Positions 37,546 to 47,344 are shown, numbered from the stretch's first letter. The stretch is 64,000 bases of DNA from Paenibacillus senegalensis JC66 (GCF_000285515.1 NZ_HE610957.1:780858-844857), one strand, 5' to 3'. The notes: generated from the letters alone by a model not told the origin. Program-made: numbers and translations.

Positions 37546-37908
37546 CTACCGAGTTACGCGAACTCCCTGCACAAATATATGAATGTGTTCCACTTGAAGA
37601 CCTACAATCTCGCTTAATACGTATTTAACCCTATTCTGCACATTATGGGCCACTTCTGAAATCCGGGTGCCATAGCTGACAATGATGTAAAGGTCGATGT
37701 CAATCGCATCATCCTTCAGCCTTCGTACTTCCACCCCGCGCCCCAGGTTTTCGCGTCCCAATAACTCGGCGATTCCGTCCTTTAATTGCTGACGTGAAGC
37801 CATGCCGACCAAACCGTAACATTCCAAAGCGGCTGAACCTGCAATGACCGCAATCACTTCATCGCCAACATAAATTTTGCCGTACTCATTTGCCATTTGA
37901 ATTGACAC
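37546..37908 (-). CDS. Asp23/Gls24 family envelope stress protein (YloU)
   Basis: The protein is 120 aa, with the family patterns GKIYVGDEVIAVIAG and VSYGTRISEVAHNVQNRVKY. Members are small acidic proteins linked to cell-envelope stress or anchored near the membrane; the precise role of YloU is not known. The start appears to be GTG with AGGGTGG upstream. It heads the yloU-fakA-degV-recG transcript, with a promoter at 37955-37983. Confidence 0.92.
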   Translation of the reverse strand: MSIQMANEYGKIYVGDEVIAVIAGSAALECYGLVGMASRQQLKDGIAELLGRENLGRGVEVRRLKDDAIDIDLYIIVSYGTRISEVAHNVQNRVKYVLSEIVGLQVEHIHIFVQGVRVTR

Positions 37909-37954
37909 GTGCTACCACCCTTTTCACAAAAGTATAGGGACTAAGTCTCATTGT

Positions 37955-37983
37955 ACTATAATAAAACAGAGAAATAAATGCAA
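37955..37983 (-). promoter_or_regulatory. Promoter of the yloU-fakA operon
   Basis: The minus strand has TTGCAT (37978-37983) and TATAGT (37955-37960) with 17 bases between. It lies in the divergent region shared with rpmB. Confidence 0.55.
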
Positions 37984-38031
37984 ATCGCTGTTTTTCTAAC
38001 GTTCCGCGGCATCTTTTCGCCGCTCGCATCG

Positions 38032-38061
38032 TTGACTGATTTCTTTTTTCTGTGCTATTAT
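38032..38061 (+). promoter_or_regulatory. Promoter of rpmB
   Basis: TTGACT (38032-38037) and TATTAT (38056-38061) are 18 bases apart on the plus strand, about 75 bp before the rpmB start codon. It is a good sigma-A match for a ribosomal-protein gene. Confidence 0.7.
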
Positions 38062-38133
38062 AGTATGGTGTGTTTGTTACTGGAGCAATAGCATTTGTGT
38101 GCTGTTGATTGTTTTGGAGGAGGTGGAATGTTC

Positions 38134-38322
38134 ATGGCTCGTAAATGTTATATCACTGGCAAGGCTCCCAAGACCGGGAACCATGTGTCCCATGCCAATA
38201 ACAAGAACAAAAGAACTTGGGGAGTTAACGTTCAAAAAGTACGGATTCTCGTTGACGGCAAACCCAAGCGTGTCTATGTAAGCACTCGTGCTCTTAAATC
38301 GGGTAAAGTAACCCGCGTTTAA
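38134..38322 (+). CDS. rpmB: 50S ribosomal protein L28
   Basis: The protein is 62 aa beginning [20 protein letters not shown], the L28 signature; CYITG has the single N-terminal Cys but no full zinc-ribbon set. The ATG at 38134 is chosen from protein conservation; GGAGGAGG lies 12-19 bases upstream. It is divergent from yloU and followed at once by a strong terminator. Confidence 0.97.
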   Translation: MARKCYITGKAPKTGNHVSHANNKNKRTWGVNVQKVRILVDGKPKRVYVSTRALKSGKVTRV

Positions 38323-38348
38323 GAACGTTGATTACGAATGTCGCAAAC

Positions 38349-38380
38349 AAAAAGCACCTGGCCAAGAGGTGCTTTTTTTT
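38349..38380 (+). terminator. Terminator of rpmB
   Basis: AAAAAGCACCT pairs with AGGTGCTTTTT around a short loop, followed by a run of eight T in total. It lies 26 bp after the rpmB stop and can also act for the convergent spoVM side. Confidence 0.92.
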
Positions 38381-38425
38381 CATTCTTAGCCGGGGATGAG
38401 CTGTCTGTAGTATCTACCTGCTTAT

Positions 38426-38506
38426 CTAGTTTTTACTGAACGTATTCAAAATCGCTTTGACAAACCCTCCCAGAAATTTCGGCAGCTTAATAGTGTAAAA
38501 TTTCAT
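38426..38506 (-). CDS. spoVM: Stage V sporulation protein SpoVM
   Basis: This is a 26 aa amphipathic peptide beginning MKFYTIKLPKFLGGFV, almost identical in its first 14 residues to B. subtilis SpoVM. It inserts in the convex forespore membrane and anchors the SpoIVA coat basement layer. GGAGGGG lies 8 bases before the ATG. It sits between rpe and rpmB, as in Bacillus. It is easily missed because of its length. Confidence 0.97.
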   Translation of the reverse strand: MKFYTIKLPKFLGGFVKAILNTFSKN

Positions 38507-38750
38507 TTTTTCTACCCCTCCTAACAAAAATGTGCTTCAGTTCTACGGCATTCCTCCCCGAAGCAGATCGCTTATTCATCCTTGGCAAGGCATCCCCATT
38601 TCCAATCATCCATTACTATTACTCTATTCCCTAGCTGCTCAAAAAGTGCCTGGCCTAATCTATTTTCTTAATAAAATTACCCGTTAAGCGGAGCCTGGCT
38701 TTGCAGCGGTGCACATACTTGCGGGGGGCTGCTTGCTCAGCATAAAAATG

Positions 38751-38783
38751 AAAAAAGCTGCAATAGCATTCGCTTTGCAACTT
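38751..38783 (-). terminator. Terminator after the rpe-linked small membrane gene
   Basis: On the minus strand AAGTTGCA pairs with TGCAGCTT (one G-T pair) and is followed by TTTTTT. It lies about 55 bp after the small membrane gene and probably ends the prpC-to-rpe transcript. The rest of the gene-free stretch 38507-38838 shows nothing I can name. Confidence 0.7.
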
Positions 38784-38838
38784 TAGTCTATTCGAGGCTT
38801 ATAGGAATTATGCTGGACCGCTGTCCATACGGGGCCGT

Positions 38839-39125
38839 CTAGGGAACGGCGTCTTCAATGCCGTCAAAAAATTGCGGATCTACAGGCCATCCATAGGCAT
38901 AAGCGAGAACTACATAGATCGGCGGAAAAAGAATGAAAAAACGATCGTTAGCAAAATAAATGAAATCCGGCTCCACTTGCCTTCATAGGTCTTGAACACA
39001 TAAATTCCGATAAGCACCGCTCCAAGAGAAAAAAAATGACGGAACACTCCCGTGTTCAACAAAACAAATATGGACATCAAAATCCCTGCGGCGACACTAA
39101 ACAAAAAAAGCTTGAACTTAGCCAT
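38839..39125 (-). pseudogene. Small membrane protein, apparently frameshifted at a T-run
   Basis: The frame from ATG 39125 (GGGGGAGGG upstream, overlapping the rpe stop by 8 bp) encodes two hydrophobic segments and ends at 38910 as ...FSFFFRRSM. The next frame continues from the same place as PPIYVVLAYAYGWPVDPQF...EDAVP to a stop at 38839, which reads like a natural continuation of the second membrane helix. One extra T in the five-T run near 38930 joins the two into a 95-aa protein. The family is not recognised. B. subtilis has thiN at this position, but nothing here resembles it. Confidence 0.6.
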
Positions 39126-39786
39126 GGGCAGCCCTCCCCCGGCGGATCGCCGAAATGGCAGCCGCCCGGTCGTCCTGGCCAAATACAGCACTGCCGGCCA
39201 CAAGCACATTCGCGCCCGCTTCAGCTACAAGAGGCGCTGTTTCAGCGGTTATGCCGCCATCCACTTCCACGCGGGCGTCAATTCCGGCTTCCGCCATCAT
39301 GCGGCGGAGCTCCTGCAGCTTCTGCAGCATGGCAGAGATAAATTTTTGGCCGCCAAATCCGGGATTGACCGTCATGATCAGAATCAAGTCAGCCTCCTGC
39401 AGAACATAACGGATCGTGCTGAGCGGCGTGGAAGGATTGAGCGCCACCCCCGCTTTCGCACCGGTCTCTCGGATTTGCCCAAGAGTGCGGTGTAGATGGG
39501 GACACGCTTCTGCGTGCACGGTGATGTAATCGGCACCGGCCCTGGCGAAATCGGTTATGTATCGCTCCGGCTTTTCGATCATTAAATGAACGTCCAGCGG
39601 GAGCCGGGTATGCGGGCGAATCGCCTCCACAATGAGCGGCCCTAGTGTCAGGTTGGGGACAAAGTGACCGTCCATGACATCGACATGAATCCAGTCCGCT
39701 CCACCTGTCTCGACCTCTTGAATTTCTGTTCCCAGCTTGGCAAAATCGGCGGACAAAATCGACGGGGCAATAAGCAGCTCGGACAA
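39118..39786 (-). CDS. rpe: Ribulose-phosphate 3-epimerase
   Basis: This pentose phosphate enzyme interconverts ribulose-5-P and xylulose-5-P. The protein is 222 aa and a TIM barrel, with [33 protein letters not shown] (metal ligands), [14 protein letters not shown] and VDGGI. The start is TTG with a perfect AAGGAGG upstream. It begins one base after the rsgA stop. Confidence 0.97.
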   Translation of the reverse strand: MSELLIAPSILSADFAKLGTEIQEVETGGADWIHVDVMDGHFVPNLTLGPLIVEAIRPHTRLPLDVHLMIEKPERYITDFARAGADYITVHAEACPHLHRTLGQIRETGAKAGVALNPSTPLSTIRYVLQEADLILIMTVNPGFGGQKFISAMLQKLQELRRMMAEAGIDARVEVDGGITAETAPLVAEAGANVLVAGSAVFGQDDRAAAISAIRRGRAAHG

Positions 39787-39787
39787 A

Positions 39788-40699
39788 TTAATACCTCCTT
39801 TTTCTCTCTTTGATTTCCGCTAGGAAGAGCTGATAATGTTCATAGCGGGTGGCGGGAATGACTCCCGCATCGACCGCTTCCTGCACGCTGCAGCCCGGCT
39901 CATTGAGATGTAGGCAGCCGCGAAAACGGCAGCCGGGAGCACGGGAAGCCATCTCCGGGAAACAGGCTGCGAGATCTTCCGCTTCAATGGGGCTGAAGTC
40001 AAGCTGGCTGAAGCCCGGAGTATCGGCCACCCAGCCGCTGGGCTCCAGGGCAATCAGTTCCACGTGACGGGTGGTGTGCTTGCCTCGCCCGAGCTTCTGG
40101 CTAATTTCATTCGTGTCCAGGGACAAGCCGGGTATGATCGCGTTAAGCAGCGAAGACTTGCCTACACCCGATTGTCCTGCGAACACGCTGATCCTGCCCT
40201 TCAGATACTCCCGGATCTCATCCAGTCCCCGGCTTTCGCTGGAGCTGGAAATCACCACCCGATAGCCGATCGCTTCGTACATAGTCCGAATCGCTTCCAC
40301 CTCTTCTAGCTCTACGTCTACGTGTCCGGATAACAGCAAATCGTGCTTGGACAGAACCAGCAGCGCGTCCAGACCGGCATGCTCGGCATGAACCAAAAAC
40401 TTGTCCAGCAGCTGCAGATTCAGGCTGGGCTCCGCGATGGAAAAAACGAGCACGGCCAGCTCTACGTTAGCCACCGGCGGCCGGATCAGCTCCGAGCTGC
40501 GGGGCAGAATCTCGGTCACCGTCCCCTCCCCGTTCTCGGTTAAGGCAAATTCCACCCTGTCTCCGACCAGCGGCGTAATTTTTTTCTTCTTGAATATTCC
40601 GCGCCCCCGGCACTGGATCCGGGGATCGCCCGGCCCTTGGCCGTCCGGCAGAACGTAATAATATCCGCTCAGCGCCTTTACGATCGTTCCTTGGCTCAT
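39788..40699 (-). CDS. rsgA: Ribosome small-subunit-dependent GTPase A
   Basis: RsgA is a late 30S assembly GTPase with circularly permuted G motifs. The protein is 303 aa: an N-terminal OB fold, then G4-like LSKHD, then G1 [14 protein letters not shown] and G3 DTPGFSQ. The C-terminal zinc knuckle has [25 protein letters not shown]. It sits directly downstream of prkC, which is known to phosphorylate CpgA/RsgA in B. subtilis. Confidence 0.96.
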   Translation of the reverse strand: MSQGTIVKALSGYYYVLPDGQGPGDPRIQCRGRGIFKKKKITPLVGDRVEFALTENGEGTVTEILPRSSELIRPPVANVELAVLVFSIAEPSLNLQLLDKFLVHAEHAGLDALLVLSKHDLLLSGHVDVELEEVEAIRTMYEAIGYRVVISSSSESRGLDEIREYLKGRISVFAGQSGVGKSSLLNAIIPGLSLDTNEISQKLGRGKHTTRHVELIALEPSGWVADTPGFSQLDFSPIEAEDLAACFPEMASRAPGCRFRGCLHLNEPGCSVQEAVDAGVIPATRYEHYQLFLAEIKERKRRY

Positions 40700-40705
40700 A
40701 GGCTT

Positions 40706-42814
40706 TTACTCATCTCCACCCTCACCTTGAGTGGAACCATGGTTCTGTTCAGAGTCCTCATCCTCCTCGTTTGCGCCCGGATCCGGAGGAAGGGATTCTA
40801 CTGGTTCCTCTTCATCCGGAGGCGGCGACTGGTTCTGATTCTGGTGCTGGTTCTGGTTCTCATAATCGCTATAGGTTACCGTCTCATTGTCATACTTTTC
40901 ATTATCGCGGAAAATTTGAATGACCGCATTCTTTTCCCGGGTCACGATTACCGGTACGTTCAGCGTCTCCGGCTTGGAAATTTCAAACGCCCGATACTCA
41001 TAATTGTCATACTGCGCATCGGTGATAATGATCTTGAACGCTGATTTGGTTCCTTCCTCCTTGGGATGCAGCACCGGAAGAGTCACCAGCATTTGCGCTG
41101 CGTCTTCAGGCGGCCCCGTACTCACATAATAAATAATATTGCTCGTACCCTTCTCTACCAGCTGGCCGGATTTGTACGGCCATTGATCGAAAATTTTGCC
41201 TTCTTCCTGTTGAAACGACGGCTGGCGGATAATGCCTTCATCCCCCTGCAGACGGCTAAGATCATGCTTCAGCAGCAGCGCATCGGCGCTTTCAATAGTT
41301 TGACCGGTCAAATCCGGCATCAGAAATTTCTCCTTGCCTTCGCTCACGGTAAAACTAAACTGCACATCTGCAGGATCATACTGCTCGCCAGGCCGCGGAG
41401 AATGATTGAGAATCGTCCCTTCGGAAGATTCATCATTACGCATATCCAGTTCGATCTGGTCCTCGCCGATTCCCATTTCATTCAACAAAACGACGACATC
41501 ATCCCACTTTTGGCCGACATAGCTGTTCATGGTTGCCAGCTCGACACCCAGACTGACCTTCAAGGTGATGGTCGTGCCCTCTTTAACCGTAATATTGCGG
41601 TGAGATTGTTCAAATACATGATCCACCTCAGTCTCAGGGTGGGTCTCTTGCAGCACTTCTACCTTCAGCTGAAGCGCATTCAGCTCCGCTTCCGCTTGAG
41701 CGACATGCTTGTTAATTACATCGGGAACTTTGACATCTTTCGGAATCATATTTTCCCGTAAGTAAGCTATACCTCCCAGCAATAAACCAACGATAACAAG
41801 GAAAATAACCGTTAGCAAAACCGGCTTTTTCCAGCCGCCTTTCTTTTTCGGTTTATATTCATCCTCATCCTCTTCATAATCATCAGCCTCAATCTGTGAG
41901 GCACGAATTGCCGGAACGACCTTCGTCTTCTCATGATCGAAATCATCGTCATCGTGCTCCGAGCCTTCCGCTGGCAGCTTAGGTTCATGCCTTCTTTCCG
42001 GCAGAAGACAGGTCTCCAAATCCTTAAGCATTTCCCCTGCCGACTGGTAGCGGTGCTCGGGGCTCTTGCGCAGTGCCTTCAAAATGATGTTCTCCACACT
42101 CTGCGGAATCATCGGATTAACCTTGCGCGGGTCTTCAACATGCTCCTGCAAATGCTTCAAGGCAACGCTAATCGGGCTTTCGCCGATAAATGGAAGCTTG
42201 CCGGTGAGCATTTGATACAGCACGATGCCCAAGGAGTACAAGTCCGATTTGGCGCCGGCCGCCACGCCCTTGGCATGCTCCGGAGAGAAATAATGGACCG
42301 AGCCGACAACGGAGCCTGTCTGCGTAATCCCGGTAGATGTTTCCGCACGGGCGATGCCAAAATCGGTTACTTTCACACGGCCGCCGCGCCCCATCAAAAT
42401 ATTGTGCGGCTTAATATCGCGGTGAATAATTTCATTAGCATGGGCGTGCTCGAGCGCATCGCAAATCTGGGATGCGATATGGACCGCCTCCTCCACCTGA
42501 AGCGGAGCGCGCTGCTTGATCAGATCGTTCAGCGTCATGCCGTCCACATATTCCATAACGATATAGTGAATTTCATCCTCCTGGCCCACGTCATAAATAC
42601 TGACCACATTCGGATGAGACAAGGAAGCCGCCGACTGCGCCTCCCAACCAAACCGATGGATAAACTCATCATCGTGAACATACTGCTGGCGCAAAATCTT
42701 TACAGCCACATGACGGTTAAGAAGCAGGTCATGAGCTTTGTAAACGATGGCCATGCCGCCCCCGCCTACTCTTTCCAGGATTTCGTATCTTCCGCCGAGA
42801 ACCTGTCCAGTCAT
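40706..42814 (-). CDS. prkC: PASTA-domain serine/threonine kinase PrkC
   Basis: This is a membrane kinase that senses cell-wall fragments through its PASTA repeats. The protein is 702 aa. The N-terminal kinase domain has GGGGMAIVYKA, VAVKIL, HRDIKPHNIL and DFGIARA. An acidic, lysine-rich juxtamembrane region precedes one membrane helix (about 335-355). Three PASTA repeats follow, ending with an acidic, low-complexity tail containing a QNQHQNQNQ stretch (nucleotides near 40840). It is paired with the phosphatase prpC, 7 bp upstream. Confidence 0.95.
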   Translation of the reverse strand: MTGQVLGGRYEILERVGGGGMAIVYKAHDLLLNRHVAVKILRQQYVHDDEFIHRFGWEAQSAASLSHPNVVSIYDVGQEDEIHYIVMEYVDGMTLNDLIKQRAPLQVEEAVHIASQICDALEHAHANEIIHRDIKPHNILMGRGGRVKVTDFGIARAETSTGITQTGSVVGSVHYFSPEHAKGVAAGAKSDLYSLGIVLYQMLTGKLPFIGESPISVALKHLQEHVEDPRKVNPMIPQSVENIILKALRKSPEHRYQSAGEMLKDLETCLLPERRHEPKLPAEGSEHDDDDFDHEKTKVVPAIRASQIEADDYEEDEDEYKPKKKGGWKKPVLLTVIFLVIVGLLLGGIAYLRENMIPKDVKVPDVINKHVAQAEAELNALQLKVEVLQETHPETEVDHVFEQSHRNITVKEGTTITLKVSLGVELATMNSYVGQKWDDVVVLLNEMGIGEDQIELDMRNDESSEGTILNHSPRPGEQYDPADVQFSFTVSEGKEKFLMPDLTGQTIESADALLLKHDLSRLQGDEGIIRQPSFQQEEGKIFDQWPYKSGQLVEKGTSNIIYYVSTGPPEDAAQMLVTLPVLHPKEEGTKSAFKIIITDAQYDNYEYRAFEISKPETLNVPVIVTREKNAVIQIFRDNEKYDNETVTYSDYENQNQHQNQNQSPPPDEEEPVESLPPDPGANEEDEDSEQNHGSTQGEGGDE

Positions 42815-42821
42815 CCGCCCA

Positions 42822-43580
42822 TCACCTCGTTTCTTGAGCTGTCATGGATTCGTTCTCCAACAGCACGACCGTTATATTATCGTCTCCTCCGGCTTTTAAA
42901 GCCTCGTCGATTAATTGCTGCGCCTTATCGTTGAGATCGATGTCTGACTGCAAAATAGATTCCATCCGATGCTGCGGAACGGCCCCGCTCAGCCCATCGG
43001 AACAAAGCATGACGATATCGTGCTCCCGCCATGTACGATGAACGATATCTACCGCCACCTCTTCATCCGTGCCGAGAGCCCGGGTAAGAAAGTTGCGGCG
43101 CGGATGCTGGTCCGCCTCCTCCTGCGAGAGCTGGCCTGATTTTACAAGCGCATTGACGAAGGAATGATCCTCTGTCAGCTGCTTCATTCCTTCGGGATCA
43201 AATAAATAAGCGCGGCTGTCGCCAATATTGCCGATGACCAGATCGGTCGGATCGGCTACCGCTACCACAACGGTAGTTCCCATGCCCTTTAAATGCTCCT
43301 TGCTCATGGCCTCCTCATAAATTCTCTTATTGGCCATCAGCACTGCCTGCTCGATGGCGTCCGCCCTGGCCTGACCATCCATACCCGGCTTAAGAGCGGC
43401 CTGCAGCTGCTCCTGAACCGTCTCTATAGCCATTTGACTGGCCGTGTCTCCTGCCTGGTGTCCGCCCATTCCGTCGGCAACGATCGCCAGGGAGTAACCG
43501 TTATAATCGGGAATCGCTGCAGCGCGGTCCTCATTGACCATGCGAATCAAGCCGACATCGCTTCTATTTGCCATTCTCAT
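42822..43580 (-). CDS. prpC: PP2C-type Ser/Thr phosphatase PrpC
   Basis: This metal-dependent phosphatase reverses PrkC phosphorylation. The protein is 252 aa with PP2C motifs VADGMGGHQAGDTAS (metal Asp), GNIGDSRAYLF, LCSDGLSG and GGDDNITVVLLE. The start ATG has GAGGTGAG upstream. It lies between rlmN and prkC with gaps under 10 bp, so it is one operon. Confidence 0.96.
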   Translation of the reverse strand: MRMANRSDVGLIRMVNEDRAAAIPDYNGYSLAIVADGMGGHQAGDTASQMAIETVQEQLQAALKPGMDGQARADAIEQAVLMANKRIYEEAMSKEHLKGMGTTVVVAVADPTDLVIGNIGDSRAYLFDPEGMKQLTEDHSFVNALVKSGQLSQEEADQHPRRNFLTRALGTDEEVAVDIVHRTWREHDIVMLCSDGLSGAVPQHRMESILQSDIDLNDKAQQLIDEALKAGGDDNITVVLLENESMTAQETR

Positions 43581-43586
43581 AGACGC

Positions 43587-44636
43587 TCACCTCTTACCCG
43601 CTTCCAAATGTTTGGCCCGCAGCTGTCCACAGGCAGCGGCAATGTCGCTGCCCTGCTCCCTGCGTATGGTGGTGGTGATTTTGTGCTTCTCCAGGATGCG
43701 CTGGAAAGTAAAGATGTCATCCCGCTCCGTCCGCACAAAATTGCGCTCCACCACGAAATTCACGGGAATCAAATTCACATGGCACAGCGGAATTTCCTTG
43801 AGCACCTGCGCAAGCTCTTCCGCATGCTCCGGCTGATCATTAACCCCGCCCATTAAAGCATATTCAAAAGTCAGTCTTCTTCCCGTCACTTCTACATAAT
43901 GCTTGCAGGCCGCGATCAGATCAGCAAACGGATAGCGGCGGTTGACCGGCATCAGCTTGGAGCGCAGCGCATCATTCGGAGCATGAATGGAAATCGCCAG
44001 ATTGATCTGCGTCCGCTCCTCGGTGAAACGGTAAATGTTTGGGACAATGCCGCTTGTCGATACTGTGATATGGCGCTGGCCGATATTCAAGCCTTTATCA
44101 TGGATCATAATTTTCAAAAAGCTGATCATCGCCTCGTAGTTCTCAAAAGGCTCGCCAATGCCCATGATGACAATGCTGCTTACCCGTTCCCCGGATGCGT
44201 CCAGCATTTTTTGCGACTGTACTATCTGGGCTACAATTTCGCCTGCCGTTAAATTGCGTTTCAGCCCTCCCAATGTAGAGGCACAGAAGGTGCAGCCGAT
44301 CCGACATCCGACCTGGGTCGTGACACATACGCTGTTGCCGTAGCTGTGCTTCATAATTACGGTTTCGATCGCATGCTTATCCTGAAGCTCGAACAAAAAT
44401 TTGACCGTGCCGTCCTTGGACTGGTGCTGCGTAATTTCTTTCAGCGTTACAAATTGAAATTGCTCAGCCAGCAGGTCACGCAAAGGCTTGGGCAAATTCG
44501 TCATTTCCGCAAAGGACCCTACCCTTTTTACATACAGCCAGTCAAAGATCTGACCAGCGCGAAAAGAAGGCTGACCCTGCTCCTTCACCCATTGCTGCCA
44601 TTCTTCAAAAGTTAAATCATATACAAAAGGTTTCAT
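43587..44636 (-). CDS. rlmN: 23S rRNA (adenine(2503)-C2)-methyltransferase
   Basis: This radical-SAM methyltransferase acts on A2503 of 23S rRNA and on some tRNAs. The protein is 349 aa with the cluster motif [10 protein letters not shown], the GIGEPFENY segment, and a C-terminal Cys-containing tail (AAACGQL) that provides the methyl-carrier Cys. It heads the rlmN-prpC-prkC-rsgA-rpe run and has a promoter candidate 50 bp upstream. Confidence 0.97.
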   Translation of the reverse strand: MKPFVYDLTFEEWQQWVKEQGQPSFRAGQIFDWLYVKRVGSFAEMTNLPKPLRDLLAEQFQFVTLKEITQHQSKDGTVKFLFELQDKHAIETVIMKHSYGNSVCVTTQVGCRIGCTFCASTLGGLKRNLTAGEIVAQIVQSQKMLDASGERVSSIVIMGIGEPFENYEAMISFLKIMIHDKGLNIGQRHITVSTSGIVPNIYRFTEERTQINLAISIHAPNDALRSKLMPVNRRYPFADLIAACKHYVEVTGRRLTFEYALMGGVNDQPEHAEELAQVLKEIPLCHVNLIPVNFVVERNFVRTERDDIFTFQRILEKHKITTTIRREQGSDIAAACGQLRAKHLEAGKR

Positions 44637-44685
44637 TTCATCACAACCTGTTTTATCTAGTCAAAAGCTCAATCTAATCCATTTT

Positions 44686-44713
44686 ATCATAAACAGGGGA
44701 AAGCCAAAACCAA
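44686..44713 (-). promoter_or_regulatory. Putative promoter of the rlmN operon
   Basis: The minus strand has TTGGTT (44708-44713) and TATGAT (44686-44691), 16 bases apart. The gene-free gap 44637-44998 also holds an imperfect hairpin, AGCCCGATAG/CTGTCGGGCT (about 44850-44900), followed by TTTG on the minus strand, probably ending the upstream rsmB transcript. Confidence 0.4.
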
Positions 44714-44998
44714 AAACACCGAACAAAGCCCCGGGAAGATGCTGCTGCTTCGCCTACTGACTATACAATAACTCCATAGCGGTGCCGCAGCAGCAAAGCG
44801 TTGGCCTGTTCCTTTGCCAGCGCTCTCGGAGCCTTTAATTACGGACAAAGCCCGACAGTTAACCGAAAGGTAGAAGTCGGCCGTCTATCGGGCTCTTATT
44901 GGCGTAACCGTCCGGCTGCACGGGCGACTACTGACTCCATACGCGGGCGAAAAAGGACGGAAGAAGCCTGTTCAGGCACGCCTCAAGTTCAATTATGT

Positions 44999-46372
44999 CT
45001 ATGCTTTTTGCAGGCGGCAAATAAAAAAGCCATCGCTGTTATAGTGATGCGGCAGCAGCTGCAGCATGCCGCTGGACTTCGCCGCGGTTCTTTGTTCCAC
45101 CGGAGAGAAAGCGGAAGGAAAAGCGGATAGCGTAAATTGCGGATGCTTCAGCAAAAACCTGCGGATTTGCTCCTCGTTTTCCTCGGCAGCAATCGTACAG
45201 GTGCTGTAGACGAGCAGGCCGCCCGGCTTAACAAGCGGATGCACCGCCTCCAGCAGCTCTGCCTGAATCCGGCTCAGCGCCTTGACCTCGTTCGGCTCTT
45301 TGGCCCACTTCAAATCGGGCTTGCGGCGGATGACGCCAAGTCCCGAGCAGGGGGCATCCAGCAGAACCCGGTCAAAACTTTCGGCGGGAAAGCGGCCGGA
45401 CAATGTTCTTGCATCCGCAGCCAGCGTTTGAATAGAAGTCAGGCCTAATCGCTGAGCCTGCTTGCGGATCAGCGCTTCTTTATGCTCATGAATGTCACAG
45501 CCGATGACCATGCCTTGATCGTTCATAAGCTCCGCCATATGGGTTGTTTTTCCGCCCGGAGCGGCACAACAGTCCAATACGGACATGCCCGGCCGCGGAT
45601 CCACAGCCTCTCCAACCAGCATCGAGCTTTCGTCCTGTATCGTAAACAAGCCTTCCCGGTATCCGTCCGTATCCGCCATATTGCCGGCCTGGCGGACCAC
45701 AATGCCCGCGGCGGACAGCGGCGATGGGGAGGCGTCGATGCCCTGCTCCTGAAGTTCGGCCAGCAGCTGCTCACGAGTTCGTTTGCCGGGGCTAACCCGG
45801 ATACTGGCATGGGGCGGTTCGTTGTTCGCCTGGCAAATCCGCGCGGTTTCTTCTTCACCGAAGGAACCGAGCCATTGCTTGATCATCCACTCAGGATGGG
45901 AATAGGTTAATGACAGCCGTTTCACTAGAGGGAGGCTGTCCGGGATCTCCAGCGAAGCCTTCTGTCTTTCCACGTTGCGCAGCACACCGTTTACCATGCC
46001 GGAAATCCCGCGATGGCCTAAGCGCTTTGCCAGCTCAACGGCCTCGTTGATGGCCGCGTGTGCCGGAACACGGTCCAAATAATACAGCTGGTAAAAACTG
46101 ATTCGCAGCAAATTTCTGACCCAGGGCTCCAGCTTGGCCCACCCTTTGGCCACAAATTTTTGCAAATAATAGTCGATGGTCAACTGATGCTGCAAAGTCC
46201 CGTAAACAAGCTCGGTAGCGAAAGCGGCATCCAGCCGCTCCAGCCCGCTTTGCTTGAGCAGCTTATCCAGCAGCAAGTTGCTGTACGCTTTTTGGGCCTC
46301 TACCCGGGTTAGCAGCTCTACTGCCAGATGGCGGGCGTTTGCGGGCGTTCTTGCAGCTCGTGATGATTTCAT
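44999..46372 (-). CDS. rsmB: 16S rRNA (cytosine(967)-C5)-methyltransferase
   Basis: The protein is 457 aa. An N-terminal NusB-like RNA-binding domain (residues about 15-140) is joined to a SAM methyltransferase domain with CCAAPGGKTTHMAEL, DAPCSGLGVIRRKPDLKW and the catalytic Cys region YSTCTI. Gene order def-fmt-rsmB is standard. It starts 15 bp after fmt. Confidence 0.97.
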   Translation of the reverse strand: MKSSRAARTPANARHLAVELLTRVEAQKAYSNLLLDKLLKQSGLERLDAAFATELVYGTLQHQLTIDYYLQKFVAKGWAKLEPWVRNLLRISFYQLYYLDRVPAHAAINEAVELAKRLGHRGISGMVNGVLRNVERQKASLEIPDSLPLVKRLSLTYSHPEWMIKQWLGSFGEEETARICQANNEPPHASIRVSPGKRTREQLLAELQEQGIDASPSPLSAAGIVVRQAGNMADTDGYREGLFTIQDESSMLVGEAVDPRPGMSVLDCCAAPGGKTTHMAELMNDQGMVIGCDIHEHKEALIRKQAQRLGLTSIQTLAADARTLSGRFPAESFDRVLLDAPCSGLGVIRRKPDLKWAKEPNEVKALSRIQAELLEAVHPLVKPGGLLVYSTCTIAAEENEEQIRRFLLKHPQFTLSAFPSAFSPVEQRTAAKSSGMLQLLPHHYNSDGFFICRLQKA

Positions 46373-46387
46373 CTTAATCCTCCTTGG

Positions 46388-47344
46388 CTAGTCCAGTTTG
46401 GCGCCAGGCTGCCATTGCGCGCTGCGCCCGTAAGGCCCTGCATCCATCGCCTTTTTGCCAGCCGGTTGAATGATCTTTAACCAGAGAGCTCCCTCTCCGG
46501 CCGCCACCTGGATGCCTTCCGCCGAGACCGTCAGGATCGTTCCGGGAGCAGCTGATGAGGCCTTGTCCACAGCAGCCTTGGAGTCATCCAGAGAGGCCTC
46601 CCATACTTTTAACACCTTGCCATCCAGCAGCGTAAACGCCCCCGGCATCGGGTTCAGCCCTCTGATCTGGTTGTAAATGTCACGCGCGGTGCGGCTCCAG
46701 TCAATCCGCTCATCCTCCCGCCGCAGATTGGGGGCAAGGGTTGCCTGACTGTCGTCTTGGGGAACAGCCTGCACCTTGCCGGCCAGCAAGTCCGGTAAGG
46801 TCTGCTTCAACAATTCGGCGCCCGCTTGACTCAATTTGGAGAACAGGGTCCCGGATGTATCTTCATCCAGAATCGGTACCTCCGCCTTACTGATCATATC
46901 GCCGGTATCCAAACCTTCTGCCATATACATAATAGTCACACCGGTCACCGACTCCCCGCGGATAATGGCATGCTGAATCGGTGCCCCTCCTCTGTACTTG
47001 GGCAGCAGAGAAGCATGTACATTGATGCAGCCAAGCCGCGGCATGAAAAGCAGCTTTTTAGGCACAAGCTGCCCGTAAGCGGCTGTAATGATCAAATCCG
47101 GCTCGTAGTGGCGGATGGCCTCGATAGCGTCCTCTTCGCGAATTTTTTCCGGCTGCAGAACAGGGATCCCTAATCGCTGCGCCGCTTCCTTGACAGGCGG
47201 GGGAGTCAGCACCCGCTTGCGCCCCTTCGGGCGGTCAGGCTGACTCACGACCGCTTTGACCGGGTATCCGTTGTCGACCAGCATTTCAAGAATGGGGACC
47301 GCAAAATCAGGGGTCCCCATAAAAACTATATTCAAATCGCTCAC
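46388..47344 (-). CDS. fmt: Methionyl-tRNA formyltransferase
   Basis: Fmt formylates initiator Met-tRNA using 10-formyl-THF. The protein is 318 aa, with FMGTPDFAVPILE at the N-terminus and the active-site region NVHASLLPKYRGGAPIQHAI (Asn, His and later Asp in GLDTGDM). It overlaps the def stop by 4 bp (ATGA), so the two are translationally coupled. Confidence 0.97.
   Translation of the reverse strand: MSDLNIVFMGTPDFAVPILEMLVDNGYPVKAVVSQPDRPKGRKRVLTPPPVKEAAQRLGIPVLQPEKIREEDAIEAIRHYEPDLIITAAYGQLVPKKLLFMPRLGCINVHASLLPKYRGGAPIQHAIIRGESVTGVTIMYMAEGLDTGDMISKAEVPILDEDTSGTLFSKLSQAGAELLKQTLPDLLAGKVQAVPQDDSQATLAPNLRREDERIDWSRTARDIYNQIRGLNPMPGAFTLLDGKVLKVWEASLDDSKAAVDKASSAAPGTILTVSAEGIQVAAGEGALWLKIIQPAGKKAMDAGPYGRSAQWQPGAKLD

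Noticed and set aside
44840-44900. A hairpin with a GAAA loop and ACAAAGCC-like sequence, resembling a c-di-GMP-I riboswitch fragment
   Set aside because: The order and spacing of conserved elements do not fit, and on the strand facing rlmN it reads as a plain terminator-like stem.
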